Part shown: positions 58,771-64,000 of the stretch, in pieces
Layout of the letters: each line of letters begins with the position of its first letter
Numbering within the stretch: position 1 is the first letter of the stretch
Assembly: GCA_020634755.1 (NCBI GenBank)
Contig: JACKBC010000002.1
Coordinates: 124,001 to 188,000 of the forward strand
Reading direction: 5' to 3'
Source of the DNA: Caldilineaceae bacterium
GTDB lineage: Bacteria; Chloroflexota; Anaerolineae; Caldilineales; Caldilineaceae
Length of the DNA stretch: 64,000 nucleotides
The notes under the pieces: generated by a model
The model's database searches: none
What the model was told of the DNA's origin: nothing
Seen by the model: only the letters and a program-made list of their open reading frames with translations
Program-made: the position numbers and the translations under genes

Positions 58771-60876
58771 TCAAGCAAGCAGTTGTTCCTGCTGTTTCTG
58801 CTCATCCAACATGGGCTTGATTGCGTTATAAATCCCAACCGGTGTGCTGCCTTGGCTCAGCAACACACAGATCCCCATGCCCCAGCCAAAGAGCAGCGTT
58901 CCGGCGATCCCCAACGCGCCAGGGACAATCGAGGCGAGCATGTTGGTGCGCATATTGGCTGCAAAGTCATCGGCCAGTGTAAATAACTCCGGCAACTGCC
59001 CCAATGTCCCATCCATAAAAACAATTTCGGCCATGTCGGTGGCAATCGTCGTCGCCCCACGCAATGAGACCGCCACATCCGCGGTTTTGAGCGCGATGGA
59101 ATCATTAATGCCATCGCCGACAAAACAGACCTTATGCCCTTCTTCCTGCAATTGGGTGACCAAATTTGCTTTGTCCTCTGGCAGTACCTCGGCAAAGTAG
59201 CGGTCGATGCCCAGCTCAGTAGCCAGACGGCGGGTCGGTGCATCGTTATCACCGGAAATGATGACCGTCTCAATCTTGCGCTCGTGTAAATCGTCGATGA
59301 TCGCACGCGCCTCGGGGCGGATCGTCGGCTGCAATTCAATGGCGCCGACGACTTCCCCATCGAGCGCCACCAGCACTAACGAATGGCCGAGTGCGTGACT
59401 CTCTGCCTGGTCGGTGGCCACTTCTACCGGCAGCGCCATCCCCTCGGCACGCATAAAGCGGATGCTACCGACGCGCGTGGTGCGCCCGCCAATTTGGGTT
59501 TTCAGACCGTAACCGACCTTGTATGCCGCATCCTCTAACAACGGCAAATCCAGTTCATGCTCGCGTGCAGCTTGCAAGATGGCGCGGGCAATGGGATGGC
59601 TCTGTTTGGCTTCGGCGGCCGCGGCGTAGCGCAACACATCCAACTCGGCCACCCCGTTATAACAGAGAACGCGGCTGACCGTAGGCTGTTCCAATGTCAA
59701 TGTGCCGGTCTTGTCAAAGACAACCGTGTCGATCTGTTCCAAGTTTTCAAGCGCACGCCCATCTTTGACGAGAATGCCCCGTTGCGCCGCCACTTGCAGA
59801 TAGCTCAACATGCTCATCGGCCCAAAGAGCATCATGCGGCTGCCGGGGTAATACCAGAGCACCGCTGCCGCCCCACCCACCCCAGCCAGCGGCCAGGCCA
59901 ACGCCGTCAGGGCCAAGAGGGGCACCGTCATCTGGTTCAACATGTGATCGGTGCGCGATTGCAGCGTCTGTTTGAAATCGGTGGTCTGGCTCAACATCGT
60001 CGTGATCTGGGAGGCGACCGTCGCATCGCCGGCGGTTTCCACCCTAATACAAAGCCGTCCCGCCAGCACGACCGTCGAGGCCAACACCGTATCGCCCTCA
60101 CCTTTTTCGACTGGCTGCGCTTCGCCGGTCAACATGTGCTGGTCGATTGTGGCTGTGCCTTGGGTAATCCGCCCATCAACGGGAATCATCTGTCCCGCGT
60201 GGACCACGACCGTATCACCGACTTGCACCGCGGAAAAAGGCGTCTCCACTTCTACGCCATCGACCAGCAGCCAGACCGTGTTAATTTGGCCGCCAAAGAG
60301 ATCGGCAACGGTGCGCTTGGCGCGGTTCTCCGTTTTTGAGACCAGATAGTAGTTGGCCAACCCAAAGATCATGCCGAAATTGGCTGTCCAGACATAGCCC
60401 CCTGCCAATGCGACCGGAACGGTCAGCGCCCAAATCGCACGGTAGTCAAGCCGCTTCTCGCGTTGATAGACATCCCATGCGTCCTGGAAAAACATGCGCG
60501 TGGCATAGAGTGCACAGAGCGCACTGGGCAGGTAGAAGAGCGGCGACACGACAAAGCCCGCGGTTGCCAACCCCAAGCCGGTGGCCGTGATAATCAAATT
60601 CTGGCGTGCAGTTGTCTCCGCGTTCTGCTCCTCGTCGCCGGCATAGGTGGCATTGAGCGCCTGTTGCTGTTGTTGACGCGTATCACCAAAGAGATCGCGC
60701 GACACGGTTTTTACGCGCGACAACGCCTGCTGCGTTGGGGGCGGCAGCAGGATCGCGCGTTTGGGTTCGCCATCGATGAGGACATCGACGAGGCGTAGTG
60801 GGTCGGCTTTGCGGCGGGCGGCAACAGATGCCACCACTACACCACCGGCCAGGGTTAGGGCCGTGAAAAGGGCCAT
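58771..60876 (-). CDS. P1B-like P-type ATPase without CPC motif (ATPase 2)
   Basis: A 701-residue pump-like protein from ATG 60876 (GGGGGAG upstream; the frame runs on to 60963 without family sequence). Motifs: TGEA (250-253), DKTGT with D388, HPIA (427-430), SGDN (541-544), GDGIND (587-592). The ion-site triplet 44 residues before D388 is YPG (343-345) rather than CPC. The N-terminus has a short hydrophobic start and a polar Gln-rich region (TRQQQQQALNATYAG), no CxxC. Membrane pairs lie at about 93-128, 147-178, 316-345 and 625-680. It closely resembles ATPase 3, from which it is separated by an SBP gene, so the two arose by duplication. Substrate unknown. Confidence 0.93.
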   Translation of the reverse strand: MALFTALTLAGGVVVASVAARRKADPLRLVDVLIDGEPKRAILLPPPTQQALSRVKTVSRDLFGDTRQQQQQALNATYAGDEEQNAETTARQNLIITATGLGLATAGFVVSPLFYLPSALCALYATRMFFQDAWDVYQREKRLDYRAIWALTVPVALAGGYVWTANFGMIFGLANYYLVSKTENRAKRTVADLFGGQINTVWLLVDGVEVETPFSAVQVGDTVVVHAGQMIPVDGRITQGTATIDQHMLTGEAQPVEKGEGDTVLASTVVLAGRLCIRVETAGDATVASQITTMLSQTTDFKQTLQSRTDHMLNQMTVPLLALTALAWPLAGVGGAAAVLWYYPGSRMMLFGPMSMLSYLQVAAQRGILVKDGRALENLEQIDTVVFDKTGTLTLEQPTVSRVLCYNGVAELDVLRYAAAAEAKQSHPIARAILQAAREHELDLPLLEDAAYKVGYGLKTQIGGRTTRVGSIRFMRAEGMALPVEVATDQAESHALGHSLVLVALDGEVVGAIELQPTIRPEARAIIDDLHERKIETVIISGDNDAPTRRLATELGIDRYFAEVLPEDKANLVTQLQEEGHKVCFVGDGINDSIALKTADVAVSLRGATTIATDMAEIVFMDGTLGQLPELFTLADDFAANMRTNMLASIVPGALGIAGTLLFGWGMGICVLLSQGSTPVGIYNAIKPMLDEQKQQEQLLA

Positions 60877-60894
60877 TCGTGACTGCTCCCCCAG

Positions 60895-60923
60895 GTGACA
60901 GTCGCTTGAGAAGCGACTGTCAC
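60895..60923. terminator. Perfect 13-bp hairpin between the SBP gene and ATPase 2
   Basis: GTGACAGTCGCTT and AAGCGACTGTCAC pair perfectly around the loop CTC on the minus strand (GAG on the plus strand). It lies 8 bp after the SBP stop and before the ATPase 2 ribosome binding site. It lacks a T run, so it may be an mRNA-stabilising hairpin that gives more SBP than ATPase, as is common after binding-protein genes. Confidence 0.65.
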
Positions 60924-60931
60924 TGTTCAAA

Positions 60932-62500
60932 CTATTCGCTCTTGCTGATCGTGTGCCACTCAATTTCGGTAAGTGCTTGCGCGGTTACACCGCTGACTTG
61001 ATTGTTCACGATATGAAATTGATTGACATGATAGGGAATTAGATGACCGCCTTCTTCCGCAATTAGTTGCTGGGCGGCCTGGTAGAGCTCTCGCCGGGCT
61101 TCAAAGTCCAACTCGGTCCGTGCTTCATCAAGCAACTGGTCATAGGCAGGATTCTTGTAATATGCTTCATTCCATTTGGCGGTTGAGCGCCATACCTCAT
61201 TCAAAATTTGGTCTGCAGTTCGCTCGCGCCAATAAGAGACAACAAACGGTTCGACCATCCAGACATCAGACCAAAAGCTATCCGCCGGGGCAATTTCCAG
61301 AGAGACGTTAATGCCGGCGGCGGCGGCCTGCTGTTGATACACTTCTGCCAGTGGAATCAGTTGGGCGCTACTGGATGTTGTATAGAGCGTTACGTCAATG
61401 CCGTCTGGGTAGCCAGCCTCAGCCAGTAGCGCTTTTGCTCCTTCAATATCCTGGGGGCATTCACCATTCCAGCGATAGGCATCATTGGGCGCCACTGGCG
61501 TGTCACAGGAAACCGTCGCTTCGCCATTCATTACCAAGGCAATCATCTCTGCGCGATTGGCGGCCATCTGCAACGCCTTGCGCACACGGATGTCGTCAAA
61601 TGGAGGGGTGTCGGTGCGCATCACCAGCGTTGTCCAACTACCACTGGGAAAGCGCAACACCGTATAGCTATCATCATTTACAAAGAGATCGGTCTGTGTC
61701 GGAGTTGCGTCGAAGAGAATATCGATTTGGCCCGCTTGTTCAGCCAATGTACGCGCCTCAGCATCAGGCAGCGAGATCAACTCGATACCGGCCAACAACG
61801 GTTCGCCTTTCCAATAGGCATCATTGGCGACAAATGTTGTCGTGCCATCCGGCGCCAGCGTCTCCAAGATAAAGGGGCCCGTGCCGATGCCTGTTGCGCC
61901 AATCGTTTCTGCACTATTTTCCGGAATGATGGCCGTGGCGCGATGGGTGAGCAGCAGCGGGAAATCGGCGTGGCCCTGGCTGAGTTGGAAGACCACGGTC
62001 TGGTCATCCGGTGTCTCGACGCTTGCAATCAGATCGAGCAACGACGCCTGTGGAGATTCCGTAGCGGGATCAAGAATGTGCGCAATAGTATAGGCAACGT
62101 CCGCTGAAGTAAAGGGCTTGCCATCGTGAAAGGTCACATCATCACGGAGCGAAAAGGTCCATTCCGTCGCGTCCTCATTGGCTTGCCAAGCAGTCGCCAA
62201 CTCTGGCTGCGGTACACCCGCTTGATCCAAGCGCGCCAAGCGATTGTAGAGCAAAACCATGGCGGCCGTAAATTGAGTCGGTGAGGCAGGATCAAGGCTC
62301 TCACTGCCGTTGAAGATCAGCTCATGGGGGAAACGTAGCGTGCTGCGCACACTGGTCGATGATGGCGCAGCCCCAGCGCTTTCCACTGGCGCATTCTCCG
62401 AATGCGCCGCGGGTGCGGTCTCAGCTGCGGGGAGAGCGCACCCGGCCAACATGACAATAACGAGCAGCAACACGAAAAGCATTGATTTCTGCTTAGACAT
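60932..62500 (-). CDS. Extracellular solute-binding lipoprotein, family 5 (oligopeptide/nickel type)
   Basis: A 522-residue binding protein of the DppA/OppA/NikA family. Lipobox LAGC (Cys near residue 21) follows a hydrophobic signal. The mature part has LATAWQANEDATEWTFSLRDDV, FHDGKPFTSADVAYTI, IGTGPFILETLAPDG, DIRVRKALQMAANRAEM and a C-terminal QQLIAEEGGHLIPYH, all standard for the family. AAGGAG precedes the ATG. It is placed between two P-type ATPase genes and upstream of the two permeases, which together would make a DppABC importer that lacks its ATP-binding subunits in this window. Ligand unknown. Confidence 0.94.
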   Translation of the reverse strand: MSKQKSMLFVLLLVIVMLAGCALPAAETAPAAHSENAPVESAGAAPSSTSVRSTLRFPHELIFNGSESLDPASPTQFTAAMVLLYNRLARLDQAGVPQPELATAWQANEDATEWTFSLRDDVTFHDGKPFTSADVAYTIAHILDPATESPQASLLDLIASVETPDDQTVVFQLSQGHADFPLLLTHRATAIIPENSAETIGATGIGTGPFILETLAPDGTTTFVANDAYWKGEPLLAGIELISLPDAEARTLAEQAGQIDILFDATPTQTDLFVNDDSYTVLRFPSGSWTTLVMRTDTPPFDDIRVRKALQMAANRAEMIALVMNGEATVSCDTPVAPNDAYRWNGECPQDIEGAKALLAEAGYPDGIDVTLYTTSSSAQLIPLAEVYQQQAAAAGINVSLEIAPADSFWSDVWMVEPFVVSYWRERTADQILNEVWRSTAKWNEAYYKNPAYDQLLDEARTELDFEARRELYQAAQQLIAEEGGHLIPYHVNQFHIVNNQVSGVTAQALTEIEWHTISKSE

Positions 62501-62564
62501 TTGATTCTCCTTGTATGATATGAGTTTTTGGATTAAAAATTGATTATTTCATACGCCCCAGCGG

Positions 62565-64000
62565 TTACGCGGATAACTGCTCCCGATGTTTGCGCTCATC
62601 CAACATGGGTTTGATTGCATTGTAAATCCCCACCGGTGAGCTGCCCTGGGTTAGCAGGACACAGAGCGTCATACTCCAGCCAAAAAGCAGCGTGCCAGCA
62701 ATGCCAACGACGCCAGGCAACAGGGCAGCCAACAGATTGGTACGCATGTTGGCGGCAAAGTCATCGGCCAGTTCAAAGAGCGTCGGCAGTTGGCGCAACG
62801 TGCCATCCATGAAGACAATTTCGGCCATGTCGGTGGCGATGCTCGTGGCGCCGCGCAACGAGACCGCCACATCGGCGCTTTTGAGCGCAATTGAATCGTT
62901 GATCCCATCCCCCACAAAGCAGACCTTGTGCCCCTCTTCCTGCAACTGCACCACCAGATTCGCCTTATCCTCCGGCAGCACCTCGGCAAAATAGCGGTCA
63001 ATGCCAAGGTGCGTGGCCAGCCGGTGGGTTGGTGCGTCGTTGTCACCGGAGATGATTACCGTCTCAATGCCGCGGGCGTGTAGACTTTGGATAATTTCCT
63101 GCGCTTCGGGGCGGATGGTCGGCTGCAACTCAATCGCGCCGACCACCTCGCCATCCAATGCCACCAACACGAGCGAATGACCTTGGACGTGGCTTTCAAT
63201 TTGTTGGGCGGCAACTTCGGCGGGCACGGCGATCCCTTCTGTGCTCATAAAGCGCACACTGCCGACACGTGTGGTGCGCCCGGCAATTTGGGTTTTCAAG
63301 CCATAGCCAACTTTGTATTGGGCATCCTCCAACAGGGGCAGATCCAGCCCATGTTCATGCGCGGCGCACAAAATGGCGCGCGCAATCGGGTGGCTCTGTT
63401 TGACTTCGGCTGCGGCAGCAAAGCGCAGCACATCGGGCTCGGCCACCCCGTTGTAACAGAGCACCCGGCTGACGGTGGGTTGCTCCAAGGTTAAGGTGCC
63501 TGTTTTGTCAAAGACGACCGTATCCACTTCGGCAAGCGCTTCCAATGCACGCCCATCTTTGACAAGAATGCCCCGCTCCGCCGCCACTTGCAGATAGCTC
63601 AACATGCTCATGGGCCCAAAGACCATCATACGGGCGCCGGGATAATACCAGAGCACGGCCACGGCCCCACCAACGCCGGCCACCGGCAAGGCCAGCGCAC
63701 TGATACCCAAAATGGGGAGCGCCAGGCGATTGAGCCAGCGGTCGGTGCGCGACTGAAGCGTGCGCTTGAAATCGGTGGTCTGGCTCAGCATGGTCGTGAT
63801 CTGTGCTGCGACAGTGGCATTGCCCGCCTTTTCGACCTGGATGCAGATGCGACCAGAAAGCACCACCGTCGAGGCCAATACTTCATCACCCACGCCCTTT
63901 TCCGCTGGCTGCGCTTCGCCGGTCAACATATGCTGGTCAATGATCGCTGTCCCTTGCGTAATCGCGCCATCCACCGGAATCATCTGTCCGGCATGGACGA
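62565..64000 (-). CDS. P1B-like P-type ATPase without CPC motif (ATPase 3, 5' end outside window)
   Basis: The C-terminal about 478 residues of a pump-like protein that closely resembles ATPase 2. Within the visible part: HAGQMIPVDGAITQGTA, TGEAQPAEKG, the ion-site triplet YPG in place of CPC, DKTGT, HPIARAIL, SGDNDAPTHR and GDGIND, so catalysis should be intact. The C-terminal membrane pair is PGVVGIAGTLLFGW and MTLCVLLTQG. The frame continues beyond 64000; the ATG at 63981-63983 is internal and not the start. The 64-bp gap to the SBP gene holds only its ribosome binding site and A+T-rich sequence, so ATPase 3, SBP and ATPase 2 look like one operon. Confidence 0.92.
   Translation of the reverse strand, partial: VHAGQMIPVDGAITQGTAIIDQHMLTGEAQPAEKGVGDEVLASTVVLSGRICIQVEKAGNATVAAQITTMLSQTTDFKRTLQSRTDRWLNRLALPILGISALALPVAGVGGAVAVLWYYPGARMMVFGPMSMLSYLQVAAERGILVKDGRALEALAEVDTVVFDKTGTLTLEQPTVSRVLCYNGVAEPDVLRFAAAAEVKQSHPIARAILCAAHEHGLDLPLLEDAQYKVGYGLKTQIAGRTTRVGSVRFMSTEGIAVPAEVAAQQIESHVQGHSLVLVALDGEVVGAIELQPTIRPEAQEIIQSLHARGIETVIISGDNDAPTHRLATHLGIDRYFAEVLPEDKANLVVQLQEEGHKVCFVGDGINDSIALKSADVAVSLRGATSIATDMAEIVFMDGTLRQLPTLFELADDFAANMRTNLLAALLPGVVGIAGTLLFGWSMTLCVLLTQGSSPVGIYNAIKPMLDERKHREQLSA

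Noticed and set aside
1..64000. tRNA, rRNA, riboswitch or integrase genes
   Set aside because: No sequence with a convincing tRNA T-arm, rRNA similarity, known riboswitch core or recombinase gene was found by eye; a covariance-model scan would be decisive.

Overview
The window looks like chromosomal DNA of a bacterium of the phylum Chloroflexota, probably Caldilineae or Anaerolineae-like. This placement is an inference from gene content and style: moderate-to-high G+C with a marked preference for GCC/GGC/CTG codons, very large SARP/NB-ARC/TPR regulators, lipoprotein-type binding proteins, TTG/GTG starts, a PdxST vitamin B6 pathway, and many short palindromic repeats between genes. No rRNA, tRNA, CRISPR array, transposase, integrase or phage gene was found.

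Positions 1-34010 are mostly housekeeping and metabolism. They hold the 3' part of a minus-strand aconitase, then a plus-strand carbohydrate/sugar-acid group (TIM-barrel isomerase, FAH-family enzyme, zinc alcohol dehydrogenase, unrecognised 580-residue protein), then pdxS-pdxT. A more A+T-rich patch follows with a lipoprotein and a DUF433/DUF5615 toxin-antitoxin-like pair. Next come potA-potB-potC-potD, era, an orphan second potD, a TAP-type lipoprotein hydrolase, mutS2, a tightly packed run (glycosyltransferase, LPG-synthase-like membrane protein, secreted subtilase, moaB), two small genes, and the minus-strand group tig, clpP, clpX.

Positions 34010-64000 are accessory and the most unusual part. 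An intact gene encodes a P-type ATPase-like protein that has lost all three catalytic motifs and the whole nucleotide-binding domain; it is followed by an oligopeptide-type binding lipoprotein. Two related membrane proteins with a C-terminal helix-hairpin-helix domain come next. Three giant SARP-type STAND regulators follow; two of them have three 7-bp direct repeats at exact 11-bp spacing ending just before the start codon, and each of these two faces a small divergent gene. A long minus-strand block then encodes, in transcription order, a P-type ATPase (cut by the window end), an SBP, a second P-type ATPase, a DppB-like and a DppC-like permease, an MscS-like channel, a one-TM protein and a further P-type ATPase. 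No ABC ATP-binding subunit lies near either SBP, and the P-type ATPases carry YPG or HPQ where metal pumps have CPC. The recurrent link between unusual P-type ATPases and oligopeptide-type ABC parts is the best candidate here for an undescribed transport system.

The intergenic spaces are rich in small mobile-type repeats: a 76-bp family (three copies), an 82-bp TA-flanked family (two copies, one nested inside a 76-bp element), an 84-bp family (eight complete or near-complete copies and one partial), and single inverted-repeat elements. They sit only between genes.
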